Shown: positions 42,999 to 54,100 of the stretch, piece by piece
How positions within the stretch are numbered: the stretch's first letter is position 1
Layout: each line of letters opens with the position of its first letter
NCBI RefSeq assembly: GCF_020034665.1
Contig: NZ_JAIQDI010000002.1
Coordinates: 2,170,001 to 2,234,000, forward strand
DNA length: 64,000 nt
Origin: Niabella beijingensis
GTDB taxonomy: Bacteria; Bacteroidota; Bacteroidia; Chitinophagales; Chitinophagaceae
Direction: 5' to 3'
Translations under genes and position numbers: made by a program
Notes under the pieces: generated by a model
Told to the model about the DNA's origin: nothing
Databases searched by the model: none
Seen by the model: only the letters and a program-made list of their open reading frames with translations

Positions 42999-44336
42999 TT
43001 ATTTTACCTGTTTCGCCCAGCTTCTCAATGCATCAATAGCATCATACAGCACACCTGCTTCACCTCTGAAATCGCCCGAGCCGGAGGCTTTTCCGTTGCG
43101 CACATCATACCATTCATAAAATCCTTTGTTCTGCAATACACGGTCGATCATCGGGCTCATCTCCGCATAGGCTTCAAGCGCCATGTCATTTGCTACCAGC
43201 GCATGGATCATCCTTCCGCCAAACCAGGTCCAGTCCCCGGCATTCTGGTAAAAATAAGCCGCCATGTTCGGGAACTCTTCTACCGGGTAGGGCGGATAGA
43301 CCGTCATCCCGATGGTAGCAAATTTTTCTTTTTCCGCTGCCCGCAAAAACTGGTCATTGATCTTCTTTATCTCGTTCCTGCTGTGTATTCCGGCAAGAAT
43401 GGCACAGGTGGTACCGCCGGTATAGAGAATGCTGCGTTCATCAAAATCTTTTGAAAACGGGCTTCCGTTCAAATAAAGATGCGGAATGTATTTTGCTTTC
43501 CCCCCGTCCCAGAGCTGTTTGCGGATATTCTTTTTTATTGTTGCCGCCGTAGCCTGCCATTTTTTATGCAATGCACCGGATGCGGGGGTCATAACAACAA
43601 AATCATTCAGCGCCATTACAAACATTGCATTATCATAAATATCAATGGACCATTTTGTTTTTTCATTCAGTGCAACACCCCAGCCCTTTTCGGGTTGTAC
43701 ATCGCCCCAATCGATGGTCGTGGCGCCTTTTACAAGACCGTACTCCTTCGACCAGCGTTCAGTAAGCACAAAATTCAGTGCGGCCTCCAGTCGTTGTAAT
43801 ACAGTCTGCGCTCCCACTTTCTCCTGCAGGATACCGCTATCACCGGTAACATCAATGTATTTTTTTACGGCCTGTACCAGTGAGGATTCCTGGTCGGTCT
43901 CTACCGTATTCTTATGACTGGCCCAATCCGGTGCGAGGTCGGAGTAACTGTATTTATAACCGATGTTCGCCTGCTTCTTATTGATCGCTCCATCCGGAAT
44001 GTTGCCGTCCGCGCCCTGTATCTTAAAGAACAGCAACAACGCTTCTTTTACATCTTTCTGATCCCGTGCTTTAAGCGATCCTTTTATAAAGGTATTAAAA
44101 TCCCTGATCCAGATCTCACCATACCCGGTACCGGCATTAAAACCGGTCAATATCCGCAGTGCACGCGCCTGTACCGTATCCAGGCGCTCATCGTTCAATA
44201 TCTGTGCCGCCAGCGCTGCCTTGCTGACGCCAGCCGTTGTGGTACGCCCTGCATAGGATGAAAGTTTTACTTTTCCGGTCTGAGCCTGTGCCGCCGTTAA
44301 TACAAATACAATGTTCAATAAAAATAGTCGCTTCAT
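42999..44336 (-). CDS. six-hairpin glycosidase-like protein
   Basis: 445 aa with signal peptide ending AAQAQ (about residue 19). The sequence has the repeated helical-hairpin pattern of (alpha/alpha)6 barrel enzymes: GYGEIWIRDFNTFIKGSL (about 71-88) with an acidic residue typical of the active site, VETDQESSLVQAVKKYIDVTGD, VKGATTIDWGDVQPEKGWG, WSIDIYDNAMFVMALNDFV, and YQNAGDWTWFGGRMIHAL. It resembles members of the GH63/GH37-like clan seen in glycan loci, but I cannot assign a family number. In the locus, it probably removes a sugar released or exposed by the GH92 enzymes. It is 45 bp after the GH92 gene at 44382-46670. Confidence 0.7.
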   Translation of the reverse strand: MKRLFLLNIVFVLTAAQAQTGKVKLSSYAGRTTTAGVSKAALAAQILNDERLDTVQARALRILTGFNAGTGYGEIWIRDFNTFIKGSLKARDQKDVKEALLLFFKIQGADGNIPDGAINKKQANIGYKYSYSDLAPDWASHKNTVETDQESSLVQAVKKYIDVTGDSGILQEKVGAQTVLQRLEAALNFVLTERWSKEYGLVKGATTIDWGDVQPEKGWGVALNEKTKWSIDIYDNAMFVMALNDFVVMTPASGALHKKWQATAATIKKNIRKQLWDGGKAKYIPHLYLNGSPFSKDFDERSILYTGGTTCAILAGIHSRNEIKKINDQFLRAAEKEKFATIGMTVYPPYPVEEFPNMAAYFYQNAGDWTWFGGRMIHALVANDMALEAYAEMSPMIDRVLQNKGFYEWYDVRNGKASGSGDFRGEAGVLYDAIDALRSWAKQVK

Positions 44337-44381
44337 AAATTTTGTTTAGACCTGATTTATGTATGAATAATACCGTTATTG

Positions 44382-46670
44382 CTAGTTGCCGGGTGTCGCC
44401 GTCATGTATAATTCCAGTACGCCTCCGTTTACAATATCATTAAAACTGATGTAATTTTCCTTCAGCGTTCTGCCATTAAGTTTTGCCGACTGTATATAAA
44501 TATTATCCGGCGAATGATGATGTGCCCTGATCACAAATTCCTTTCCTTTATAATAAGCATTGTCAAGCCGGATCCTTGCCTCAGGGAACAGCGGGCTTGT
44601 AATATCCACCCGCAGTCCTTCAGAAGTACCGCCGTTCATTTCAAAAAGCCCGAGGGCGCTGATCACAAACCAGGCGCCCATCTGGCCCTCATCCTCATCA
44701 CCATTCCAGCCCACATAGGGTGAAGCGTCATAGAACGTATCCAGTATTTTCCGGGTGTAGTACTGGGTAAGCTGCGGCTGGCCGGCATAGTTAAACAGAT
44801 AGGCCGCCTGCATATTCACCTCATTCCCGTGGTTGATATAATATTCCGCAGACTGCCCCATGGTGCGGTCCAGCGCATGCGCGGCAAACCGGTGGAATTC
44901 CGATTTCCTAAACCCTTCCTTAAGCCGGCTCAAAAACCGTTCCTGCTTTACCAGGCGGATCAACCCTTCCACATCGTGTGGTACATAAAAGGAATATTGC
45001 CAGGAATTGCCTTCGATGAAATGATTTACAGAGAACCGGTCAAAGTCCGGAATAAAGGTCCCGTCTGCCTTTCGCGGTACCACAAAACCGCTTGCTGTAT
45101 CAAATACATTTTTCCAGCTGGAAGCGCGGTTCAGAAAAAAGCGGTAATCCTGTTTTTTATTCAGCAATGCTGCCATCTGTGCCACACACCAGTCGTCATA
45201 AGCATAATCCAGCGTTTTTGAGGTAACACCTTTTTCAACCGGGACATACCCCTTTTCTGCATAAACCGAAATCTGCGGATTGCCGGGGTTTCCTCCGCAA
45301 AGCGGCTGCGGCTCCACCGTTACGTGTTTCTTCATGGCCGCATATGCGGTTGCTGCGTTCTCTTTCACGATTCCTTTGCGATAGGCACTTGTCATCAATG
45401 CCATTTCATGAGAGCCTTCCATAATACCGGAGTACTCGATGCCCGCCGGCCCCTTGGAAAGCCAGCCGGTTTTCTCATACAGTTCCAATTGCGTATCCAC
45501 CAGCTGCTGCACCATACCCGGCGTACACAGGGTCCATAGCAGGTTCAGGTTCCAGAAGCTGTTCCAGTACGCATCGCCACCGATCATCACACTCCGTCCT
45601 GCAGGCAGCTGCTGCTCTTTCTCGCAGGCATCACGGTATCTGCCGTTCACATCGCTCATGATCATTTTAGCAGTGAAACAGCGGTACAGGTTGGTATAAA
45701 ATTTTGTTTTATTTTCTTCCGATCCTCCGCTTACATGTATCGTATTCAGGAGATGGCTCCATACGTCGCGACTGTGCGCCGCTATGGCATCAAAATCCCA
45801 GTCGAATGCTTTCAGTTCCGTTTTCAGGTTCAGGCGGGCCTGTGCATTTGATACAAAGGAGATGCCCGTACGCAGGATCACCTGCTGGGGTGTTGCTGAT
45901 GGAAAGTCAACATACGCGCCGATGCCACCCTGCTCCCTCACCGTATCTGCAGTTACCACTCCCTGCCCGGTAAAGCCATGAAATGCTGCGAAAGGTTTAC
46001 TGAACTGCATGACAAAGTACAGGCGGTAATCGTTAAAGCCGGCGGAGACCGTATGGGCAACCCCTTCCACCTCACTGTTGCTTACCCGGGTGATCATTGC
46101 ATCCTTTAGTTCTATGCCATACTCCGACGGCAGGTTCAGCTGGATCATGACACGGTTGGAAGAATCCGCCGGAAATGAATACCGCTGCACACCCGTGCGT
46201 TCTGTAGCTGTCAGCTCTGCCTTAATACGTGAATCCAGCAGGTACACAGAATAATAACCCGGTGCGGCTTTTTCATCTTCATGACGGAACCGCGAATGAT
46301 AACCGGCACCTGCACCTTTGAACGGGTCATCCGGAAGGCCGGGGGTCAGCGACAGATCACCATTGGTGGGCATGGTCAGCAAGCCGGCCATTGTCCATCC
46401 GTGTATATGACTGAACCCATGAATACTCCCGATAGAATATTCATACCCGCCCTGCCAAACATTGCGCTGGTTGTCCGGACTCAGCTTCACCATCCCATTG
46501 GGCATAGTGGCCCCGGGAAACAGCATCCACCGGGAATTAGAAGTACCGATAAACGGATCCACATAATCCACGGGCTGCTTTTGCTGTGCCATGGCAACGG
46601 GAACTATAAAAGAACCGGCCAGCAACAGTACTGTCCTCAAAAAAAAATCCATATTGTTACGTACATTCAT
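44382..46670 (-). CDS. GH92 family alpha-mannosidase
   Basis: 762 aa, the usual size for GH92. Signal peptide about 1-28 (ends AMAQQ). The N-terminal beta-sandwich begins VDYVDPFIGTSNSRWMLFPGATMPNGMVKLSPDNQ, followed by SHIHGWTMAGL. The (alpha/alpha)6 catalytic part contains FWNLNLLWTLCTPG, AGIEYSGIMEGSHEMALM, and GDEDEGQMGAWFVISALGLF at 657, the conserved catalytic block. Exo-alpha-mannosidase on alpha-1,2/1,3-type linkages is the family role; exact linkage is unknown. Together with the longer GH92 it points to a mannose-rich glycan. Part of the minus-strand locus, 67 bp after the DUF4998 gene. Confidence 0.93.
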   Translation of the reverse strand: MNVRNNMDFFLRTVLLLAGSFIVPVAMAQQKQPVDYVDPFIGTSNSRWMLFPGATMPNGMVKLSPDNQRNVWQGGYEYSIGSIHGFSHIHGWTMAGLLTMPTNGDLSLTPGLPDDPFKGAGAGYHSRFRHEDEKAAPGYYSVYLLDSRIKAELTATERTGVQRYSFPADSSNRVMIQLNLPSEYGIELKDAMITRVSNSEVEGVAHTVSAGFNDYRLYFVMQFSKPFAAFHGFTGQGVVTADTVREQGGIGAYVDFPSATPQQVILRTGISFVSNAQARLNLKTELKAFDWDFDAIAAHSRDVWSHLLNTIHVSGGSEENKTKFYTNLYRCFTAKMIMSDVNGRYRDACEKEQQLPAGRSVMIGGDAYWNSFWNLNLLWTLCTPGMVQQLVDTQLELYEKTGWLSKGPAGIEYSGIMEGSHEMALMTSAYRKGIVKENAATAYAAMKKHVTVEPQPLCGGNPGNPQISVYAEKGYVPVEKGVTSKTLDYAYDDWCVAQMAALLNKKQDYRFFLNRASSWKNVFDTASGFVVPRKADGTFIPDFDRFSVNHFIEGNSWQYSFYVPHDVEGLIRLVKQERFLSRLKEGFRKSEFHRFAAHALDRTMGQSAEYYINHGNEVNMQAAYLFNYAGQPQLTQYYTRKILDTFYDASPYVGWNGDEDEGQMGAWFVISALGLFEMNGGTSEGLRVDITSPLFPEARIRLDNAYYKGKEFVIRAHHHSPDNIYIQSAKLNGRTLKENYISFNDIVNGGVLELYMTATPGN

Positions 46671-46737
46671 CCGTTCAAGATTACAATAAAAAACAACGCC
46701 CCGGGTTAACGGCTCTGTTTATTAACGAAAGCCCTGC

Positions 46738-47943
46738 CTACCGGTCGCGTGTATAAAAAGTCACTTCTTCCATGGTCATAAACTTACCGTTACCCCAGTT
46801 GCTCAGCAGCCTGAACCGGTAATACTGGAAAGAAGCAGTTGCTTCCGGAACGGTAAATACCTCACCGGCTTTTGCATAATCTATGTCTTCCTGTGTATTT
46901 TGTCCCGGCGGCAGCCCCGATGGCTTCAGGGAAGTATAGGCGCCGATCTTTGTCCAGCTGGCCCAGCTGCCGTCTGCAGCCGGAGCATTGCTTCCATACA
47001 ATTCAAATGTTTTTACACTCTCCAGGTTGTACAACCGGTCGTTGGCCTGCCATACTTTAAAGCGGCTGAGCGCGGCCGCGGACCCACAATCGATCGTAAA
47101 CCAGCAGGGAATACGGGACTCTGTGGCAAAACCCGGCGGATCGTAGTTTTCATCCCACAAAAATGGCATCAGCCAATTGTATCCGCCTTCTTTTACATCG
47201 GTGGGCAGCTCCAGTATGCTAAAGCCCGACTTGGGAAGCTGCCGTTCAAATGCCGGTAATGTAATGGTATCGGCTTTTGGATAAAAATATTCAAAAGCAG
47301 TTGAATCCGGCAGGTACTTCGACCGGTAGGTAAGCTCCGAACGCTCTTTATAGTCCGGGATCGTGGTGGTCGTTTCTGTTGGCAATACGGTCAGCTGCTG
47401 TGTGGCTCCTGCCGCATTAGTGTATTGCACTTCGATGCCCAGTTCACCGGATGCCGGCTCTCCCCAGTTCAGCTGGATCTGGTTCCCGTCTGCCGATTGC
47501 TCCACCGATCTCAGGCTGCGGTTCACCAGAGAGCTGGTATAATTTTGTCCGTAAGCCACACCAAATGCATTGACCACAACGGATCTGTTACCGGCATTGT
47601 CATAGGTGTACAGTACAAAATTATAGTTGCCTTCATTAAGACCCGGCACCATCACATTAATCGTGTCGATACCGGTCGTCCGTTTTACCGGCACCTCCAT
47701 CGAATCCTGGGAGTTATTCCAGTATACATTCAACCGGGTTACCAGCGGGTCATTACCCAGTACCACGGAAAGCAGGATCCGGTTGTGGCCCGGCTGTACG
47801 ATCACGGTATCTACCCTGCCGGGGTAGGTAAGCTCCCCTTTTTCGAGGTACCGCTTATAGGCATCGCCATTGGTTTTGGTGCAGGACAGCATCAGCACGA
47901 CAAGTACCATCCAAAACCCTGCTGTATAATAGATCTGCTTCAT
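46738..47943 (-). CDS. DUF4998 and discoidin-like surface lipoprotein
   Basis: 401 aa; lipoprotein Cys21 in LVVLMLSCTK. The N-terminal half is DUF4998 (AYKRYLEKGELTYPGRVDTVIVQPGHNRILL..., VPGLNEGNYNFVLYTYDNAGNRSV, a fibronectin-like pair). The C-terminal half (about 245-401) is an F5/8-type fold (FTIDCGSAAALSRFKVWQ, VKTFELYGSN, KIGAYTSLKPSGLPPGQNT, FQYYRFRLLSNWGNGKFMTMEEVTFY). Proteins of this kind sit next to SusC/SusD and are surface glycan-binding proteins by inference. 29 bp after the DUF4959 gene. Confidence 0.85.
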   Translation of the reverse strand: MKQIYYTAGFWMVLVVLMLSCTKTNGDAYKRYLEKGELTYPGRVDTVIVQPGHNRILLSVVLGNDPLVTRLNVYWNNSQDSMEVPVKRTTGIDTINVMVPGLNEGNYNFVLYTYDNAGNRSVVVNAFGVAYGQNYTSSLVNRSLRSVEQSADGNQIQLNWGEPASGELGIEVQYTNAAGATQQLTVLPTETTTTIPDYKERSELTYRSKYLPDSTAFEYFYPKADTITLPAFERQLPKSGFSILELPTDVKEGGYNWLMPFLWDENYDPPGFATESRIPCWFTIDCGSAAALSRFKVWQANDRLYNLESVKTFELYGSNAPAADGSWASWTKIGAYTSLKPSGLPPGQNTQEDIDYAKAGEVFTVPEATASFQYYRFRLLSNWGNGKFMTMEEVTFYTRDR

Positions 47944-47972
47944 GTATGATTATTTCTTGTTTAAACAGCTTC

Positions 47973-49142
47973 TTATTTTGTATCGCCCCACATCATGATC
48001 TGATAAAAATTCACATAGGTGCCATTCGACCAGTTCTTTAATGTTTTAAACCGTATATAGCGCACTTTGGGCGTATTCAGCGGAAATACCACGGTATGAC
48101 CGGCAAGGGCGGCATCCATATCTGCCTGTGAGAGCTGACCCTCCGGCAGGCCGGAAGGTTTTATTTGTGTGGATTTGGTCAGTAACATCCAGCTGTCATC
48201 AAAGCTTCCGTCCGGGTTGGGGTTATTGGAGCCCCAGATCTCCACTTCCCGCGGATTATGAAGGGTATAATAAAAGCCAGGCCGCATAAACCATACAAGG
48301 CGGCTCAACTTGGCGGTTACGCCCATGTCGTATGTAAACCACTGTGGCATGTGTGCCGCATCACCGGAATGGTAAAATCCGCCTCCCGTGGGGTTCCCGT
48401 CGAAAAGACCTGCAATATCACCACCATGCCCCAGCGGCGCATCGGTGGGCAGCGCCACGCCTTTCATTTTCCTGCGGTCCAGCAATTCTTCAAACAACGG
48501 CGTCAGCTCAGTGATCAGTGTATCCGACAGGTTGCCCCAGCGGTCCCGGATATAAACCCCGAATTTTGTAGGTACATCCGGCATATTGCGGGTGGAAAAA
48601 TCTCCTGCTTTCAGATTGGTATAATTAGTGATACGAGGTGAGAACTGCCCCAGTGAATCATTTGCCAATACCACGATAGCAAGATCACTTTCGCCGGGAT
48701 TGGTATACTTCACATTCACGCCACCAAAATCCGGCGCCAGCAGCAGGCTCTTTCTTACCGTCCATACCGGCGGCGTAAGCGGACGTACTGTTACATCCAG
48801 TGCCGGCGAAACGTTCTCACTTTTATCTACGGCATAAAGCGATACCTGGTACTGGCTGGTATCTCCGAAGCCTTCTACCAGCAGGCTCCGGTTATAGCGG
48901 CTCACCTTGGTTTCGCGGGTTATACCCTGGCGTGTGGTATACCTGGCTTTCACATACTGGAGGTCCGGGTCGGCAGGCAATGCATAACCGATCCTTGCCG
49001 CACCGGGAAGATTTTCCACCGTGACATTACGCACCGGGCCGGGGGCCGTACCGTCCTTTACTGCCGGACCGGACACGTCTTTCTTACAGGCGGCCATCAG
49101 CAGCAACAGCAGCAGCAGATTACAGAAAATACGGTTCTTCAT
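47973..49142 (-). CDS. DUF4959-DUF5126-DUF5000 surface lipoprotein
   Basis: 389 aa from the ATG at 49142, which gives a lipoprotein signal (MKNRIFCNLLLLLLLMAACKK, Cys19); the frame starts eight codons earlier at 49166. Domains: DUF4959 (about 25-130, PGPVRNVTVENLPGAARIGYALP), DUF5126 (about 130-240, with VVLANDSLGQFSPR and GVYIRDRWGNLSD), DUF5000/discoidin-like (about 250-385, with PQWFTYDMGV, VEIWGSNNPNPDGS, SGLPEGQLSQ and RYIRFKTLKNWSNGTYVNF). Typical third gene after susC and susD; predicted cell-surface glycan-binding protein. 44 bp after susD. Confidence 0.87.
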   Translation of the reverse strand: MKNRIFCNLLLLLLLMAACKKDVSGPAVKDGTAPGPVRNVTVENLPGAARIGYALPADPDLQYVKARYTTRQGITRETKVSRYNRSLLVEGFGDTSQYQVSLYAVDKSENVSPALDVTVRPLTPPVWTVRKSLLLAPDFGGVNVKYTNPGESDLAIVVLANDSLGQFSPRITNYTNLKAGDFSTRNMPDVPTKFGVYIRDRWGNLSDTLITELTPLFEELLDRRKMKGVALPTDAPLGHGGDIAGLFDGNPTGGGFYHSGDAAHMPQWFTYDMGVTAKLSRLVWFMRPGFYYTLHNPREVEIWGSNNPNPDGSFDDSWMLLTKSTQIKPSGLPEGQLSQADMDAALAGHTVVFPLNTPKVRYIRFKTLKNWSNGTYVNFYQIMMWGDTK

Positions 49143-49186
49143 TTCAATATTTTTAAACAATAGCATTTGCGATAAGATTCGGGGCG

Positions 49187-51130
49187 TTACCAGCCGGGAT
49201 TCTGAACAAGGTTGGGGTTGATCTGTAAATTGTATTCCCGTATCGGCCAGAAATAATCCCGTGGTGCGATGAACTTCGGACTGTACAACAATACCCTCCG
49301 GTTATAATCCTCGTAGGTTTCCTGGAGGATATCCCAGCCGTATACGGCCTCGCTTAAAGCCTGCGGCGCCGTCTTCCAGCGACGGAGATCCCAGAACCGG
49401 CTGCCTTCAAAAGCCATTTCAATGGTGCGCTCCTGCCGGATGATCTCACGCAGCCCTTCTGTGGTCTGGTATTTGCCGGGTTTTGCGGAATACATCGACC
49501 AGGAGCTTTCCACAGAATTCAGCCCGGCCCTTGCCCGTATCTGATTCAGATAAGGCAACGCCTCAGTGCTGCTTCCCGATTCATTCAGTGCCTCAGCGTA
49601 CAATAAATAAAGATCGCTCAGGCGCATCACCGGCCAGGGATAGGATTCCACCTGCAGCGAAGAATTGTTGTATACGAGATTCCAGTTAACGACCTTCTTC
49701 GTGTAATAACCCGTGATCGAATACAGCCGGCTTTGCTTTTTACCCGAATACTGGCCCAGTTTACTTTGAATATTGAAGCTGTCATTTCTCATAAACCACC
49801 GGGAGCCATCAAAAGCAATATCCGCGTAGAACCGCGGTTCCCGTTCAAAGTGCAGTCCTACGGTTTTATAGCCTTCCTGTATCCCCGTGTCTTTACTGGT
49901 AGCGGTCCTCAAATGAAAGCGGTTGGCATAATCCCAGGTCCTGTCCTCATCTATGGGCACACCATGCTGTGTATAGAAGAGCGTTGCTATTTTCATGGGA
50001 GGCGCCAGCTTGCCTTTAAGATTGATGTTAAAACTATTCGGATCCAGCTGCGGACACGCAAAGGTCTGTAACCAGTAGGTGGGATTACCGCCGGTGGTGA
50101 GGCCCCATATCAGCTCACTGTTCCATTTCTCACAAATAGCATTGCGGATGTTCATTTCAATCCGGGTGGCATTATCTACCGTAATGATGGCCGGATTAAA
50201 ATAATACAATTTTAAACCGGCGCTGTGCGCCGCATCGATCGCAGCCTTACAGGCCTCGCGGGCCCGCACCCATTTACCGGCGTCATATTGCGGGTTAAAC
50301 AGGAGCTGACCATTGTTGTTCTTAAATCCTGTAAAATCGTTGTTGCCATTGAAGAGCGGACTTGCAGCAGTGACCAGCAGCCGTGCTTTTATGGCCAATG
50401 CTGTTACCTTGGTGATACGCCCCAGTTCGGTGGCCGCACTGGTGATCACCAGCGGAAGACCATTATTGCTGCCCCCTGCCAACGCCTCGTCCAGCAATCC
50501 TGCAATATAGTTTACCACAGAATCTACGGGTTGACGGTATACCTTTACCGCTTCGGGAGGTGCCGTTATCGGGAGGTTTTTGTCCATTACCGGAATGGGG
50601 CCATACATGCGGAACAGGTACCAGTGAAAGTACGCCTTTAAAAATTTTGTTTCAGCGATCCAGCGTTCCTTTTCGTAGGGTTGCAGATCACTGACCTTAT
50701 CCACGTTCTCCAGGAATATATTACAGGTGCGGATGCCCTGCCAGAGCGACTTACCGTCATAACCATCCCAGTAGTTCATATACGGATTGGCACGGTTCTG
50801 TTCGCCCCGGGCGATCTGGTAAGGATCCCGGAAAAAAAAGTCTTCGATCATGGGCCAGTAGGTCCAGGCCTCATCGCCTCCGCTGAACGCGGGGTTTCTG
50901 TCCGGGTCTCCTTCCTTGGGCAGGTAGGAATAGCAGGTAAATAAATATTTTTCTGCCTCAAGGCGATTGGCAAATGCATGGTCAAGCGTTGCCACATTAT
51001 CCGGCACAATATCCAGGTAGGGCTTTTTACAGGATACCGCAGCAATCAGCAGCAGGCCTGTAAACAGCAGCATGGGATTGACTTTTATTGCCTGCTTGAA
51101 AAACCGTAAATGAAAAAGTAATGGATGCAT
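49187..51130 (-). CDS. RagB/SusD family nutrient uptake outer-membrane lipoprotein
   Basis: 647-aa glycan-capture lipoprotein that works as the lid of the SusC channel. Lipobox LLIAAVSCKK with Cys34; an internal ATG at residue 20 could shorten the signal. SusD features: KPYLDIVPDN with helices (HAFANRLEAEKYLFTCYSYLP), TPR-like repeats (ERWIAETKFLKAYFHWYLFRMYGPIPV), and the C-terminal SusD region RLSDLYLLYAEALNESG, YLNQIRARAGL, IIRQERTIEMAFEGSRFWDLRRWK, FWPIREYNLQINPNLVQNPGW. 20 bp after susC, clearly co-transcribed. Confidence 0.95.
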   Translation of the reverse strand: MHPLLFHLRFFKQAIKVNPMLLFTGLLLIAAVSCKKPYLDIVPDNVATLDHAFANRLEAEKYLFTCYSYLPKEGDPDRNPAFSGGDEAWTYWPMIEDFFFRDPYQIARGEQNRANPYMNYWDGYDGKSLWQGIRTCNIFLENVDKVSDLQPYEKERWIAETKFLKAYFHWYLFRMYGPIPVMDKNLPITAPPEAVKVYRQPVDSVVNYIAGLLDEALAGGSNNGLPLVITSAATELGRITKVTALAIKARLLVTAASPLFNGNNDFTGFKNNNGQLLFNPQYDAGKWVRAREACKAAIDAAHSAGLKLYYFNPAIITVDNATRIEMNIRNAICEKWNSELIWGLTTGGNPTYWLQTFACPQLDPNSFNINLKGKLAPPMKIATLFYTQHGVPIDEDRTWDYANRFHLRTATSKDTGIQEGYKTVGLHFEREPRFYADIAFDGSRWFMRNDSFNIQSKLGQYSGKKQSRLYSITGYYTKKVVNWNLVYNNSSLQVESYPWPVMRLSDLYLLYAEALNESGSSTEALPYLNQIRARAGLNSVESSWSMYSAKPGKYQTTEGLREIIRQERTIEMAFEGSRFWDLRRWKTAPQALSEAVYGWDILQETYEDYNRRVLLYSPKFIAPRDYFWPIREYNLQINPNLVQNPGW

Positions 51131-51150
51131 ATATCAAGATTTTTCCTGTA

Positions 51151-54100
51151 TTATAACTGTACATTGATCCCTAAATTAAATACGCGCTGTACGGGGTAGC
51201 CCAGGCCGTTACCGCCCTGTTCCGGATCCCATAGTTTAAAGGCGCTGATCAGAAACAGGTTGCTGCCGTTGGCATAAAGCCGCAACCCGGAGATGCGGTA
51301 TTTCTTCAAGCCCTTGTTGCCGATATTATAACCGATTTCCGCACTCTTCATCCGGAGGAAGGCCCCATTACGCATCCACCAGTTGGAGGGTTGATTATTA
51401 TTATCGTTTTGCGTGAGACCGAGCCGGGGCCAGAAAGCATAGAGATTGCGGTTGTCTTCCGACCAGTGATCATTGGCGATCACTTCCAGCAGACCGTTCT
51501 GACTGGGTCCATCAGCAACAAAGGGGGCGATAGCTTTCGGATCGATAAAAATAGAAGAACGCGCAGAGCCCTGGAAGAAAGTGCTGATATCAAAATTTTT
51601 AAACCCGAATGAAAAACCAAAACCATAAATGATCTCCGGCGTAACCGGATAACCGAGACCGTTGATCATATCCAGGTTGGTGATCTGCCCGTCCCCGTTC
51701 AGGTCGCGGTATTTGATATCCCCGCCCCTTACCTCTCCAAAGTTTTGCCGGGGTGAATTCTTTACATCTTCATCATCTACAAACAGGCGCTCTGCCACCA
51801 GGCCGTAAACCTGGCCCAGTGATTGTCCCACGCGCGACAGGTATTGCATATTGGCCGGATACTCCGGCTCTTCATTTACCAGCAGTTCGCTGGCGGCATA
51901 AGTAAAGGTGCCCCGCACCTGGAGCCATTTGGATCCGAATGTCTTGTTATAATCGGCAGCAACATCCACTCCCAATCCCTCTGCCACGCCTACATTTGCG
52001 CTCACATCAGGACCAAGCCCCATTGTAGTGGGAATATAGGCCCTAGGCATCAGGATATTGCTGCGCCGCTCCTTATAAGCGTCAATGGTTATGTTCAGTG
52101 CATTCCAGAGGCCGAGGTCCATCCCAATATTGATCTTTTTCGATTTTTCCCAGGTAATGCTTTCATTCGGATACCGGGAGATCGAAACGCCGGGCCGGCT
52201 ATAGCTGTAATCCTCACCAAAATAGTATTGATAATCCGCATCATTCAGCTCCACGTTCGACAGGTAAAAGAAGCGGTCATTTGCGTCCCCGATCTGGTCA
52301 TTGCCCACCAGGCCGTAAGTGGCCCGCAGCTTTAGCTTCGAGATGACCGGAAGCAGGCCTTCAAAGAATTTTTCATTGCTCAGGTTCCAGGCAACTCCTA
52401 CGGAAGGAAAGAATCCAAACCGGTTGTTTTTTGCAAAACGCTCCGAACCGTTATAACCGAAATTCCCTTCAAACAGGTAGCGGTTATCATATCCGTAAGT
52501 GAACCTTCCCGAGAGCCCCTGGTTGCGGAAGGGAAGTGAAGCCTGCAGTTCTCCTGCATTCCCGTTCAGGTAATTGCGCTGGATACCGATCAGCAACCCG
52601 CCGATGGCATGCACCCCGTTAAACGTGCGGTTATAGTTGATGGCAGCTTCGGCATAGGTGGTTGTGTTTACGATCTTGTCGCCCTCATCATAGGTCAGGT
52701 ATTCTGTAGCGGTCTTTTCGTTTAAAAGTGTGAGGACGTATTTACCGGGCTCACTTACAGAAGGACTTGCTGAATAAAAGAACGGATTGTATTGCCGGTT
52801 CAGGTTGAAATAGGAATACCGCTTGGTATAGACCATCAGCCGTGCTGAAAGCCCCGGCGTTATAAACTTAAGGTCCTGTTTGGCCTCCAGCTGTACATTC
52901 AATGTGGAGGTATTGTATTGCTGAAAGCCGGACACCATGGCAGCATAAGGATTGGTATATACCTCGCCATCGGTGCCACGCGCTGCATTGCCGAATAACG
53001 GATGCCGGGCAGCAGGCAGATCCGATGCGGGAAATATTGCAGGGAACAGAACAGGGTTTGCATTTAAAGCGCTTTTAAAGATGGCAGCACCTCCTCCCAC
53101 CGGGCCGTTATAATCATCGAAATTGCCGGTAGTGCGGATGATGGCTTCGGTGGTAGGGGTTAGTTTCAGCGTTACATTGGAGCGGATCTCGTAACTTCTC
53201 AACTTGATATTATTATCCACATTGGAACCCCGCTGCGTTTTCAGCACCCCGTTATCCTGGTTCATGGTGGCGCCCACATAGTACTGGGCTCGCTGACTGC
53301 CTCCGGTAAGGTTCAGGTTCAGCCGCTGGTTATTGGTATATTTTTTTATCAGTGCATCGATCCAGTTATTGTTCGGATATAAATAGGGATTGTCGCCTGC
53401 GATGGTATGATCAATCTTATTCTGATCGTACTCCAGTCGTGCCAGTGGATTGCGCGTAAGCGCGGCTTCATTGGCCAGCCGCATATAGGTGATGTTATCC
53501 GCCAGCCGGAAATTGCGTGTATTGGAGGAGGTGGAATTTTCAAAACGGATATTCATTTTTGTGGCGCCGGTTTTCCCGGTCTTGGTAGTTACAAGGATCA
53601 CACCGTTGGCACCCCGTGCGCCGTACAGGGATGCGGCTGCGGCATCTTTTAAAACGGAGAACCCGGCGATATCATCGGGCTGCAGCCTTGCCAGTTCGGT
53701 GGCGCTGGACTCCATTCCATCGATCAGGATCAGCGGGTCCAGTTTCCCCGACCCAAAGGACGTGATGCCCCTGATAAAGAAGGAGGCATTGTCGGCCCCC
53801 GGCTCACCGCTGCGCTGATAAGAGATCAGCCCCGAAATGCGGCCGGCCAGCATGGTAGTGAGATTACTGGTAGGGCCTTTTATTTCTTTGGGATTAATAG
53901 CCGTTATAGAACTGACCATACTCTCCTTTTTTTGCTGTCCGTAGGCCACCACCACTACATCATCCAGGTTACTGTTGTCCTCGGTCAATACCACATCCAG
54001 CACCGGACGCGCATCCACCGGCAGTTCCTGAGCCAGATACCCGACATAGGAAAATACCAGCGTATCGGCCCTTCCCCTGGTTTCAATGGCGTAGGTCCCG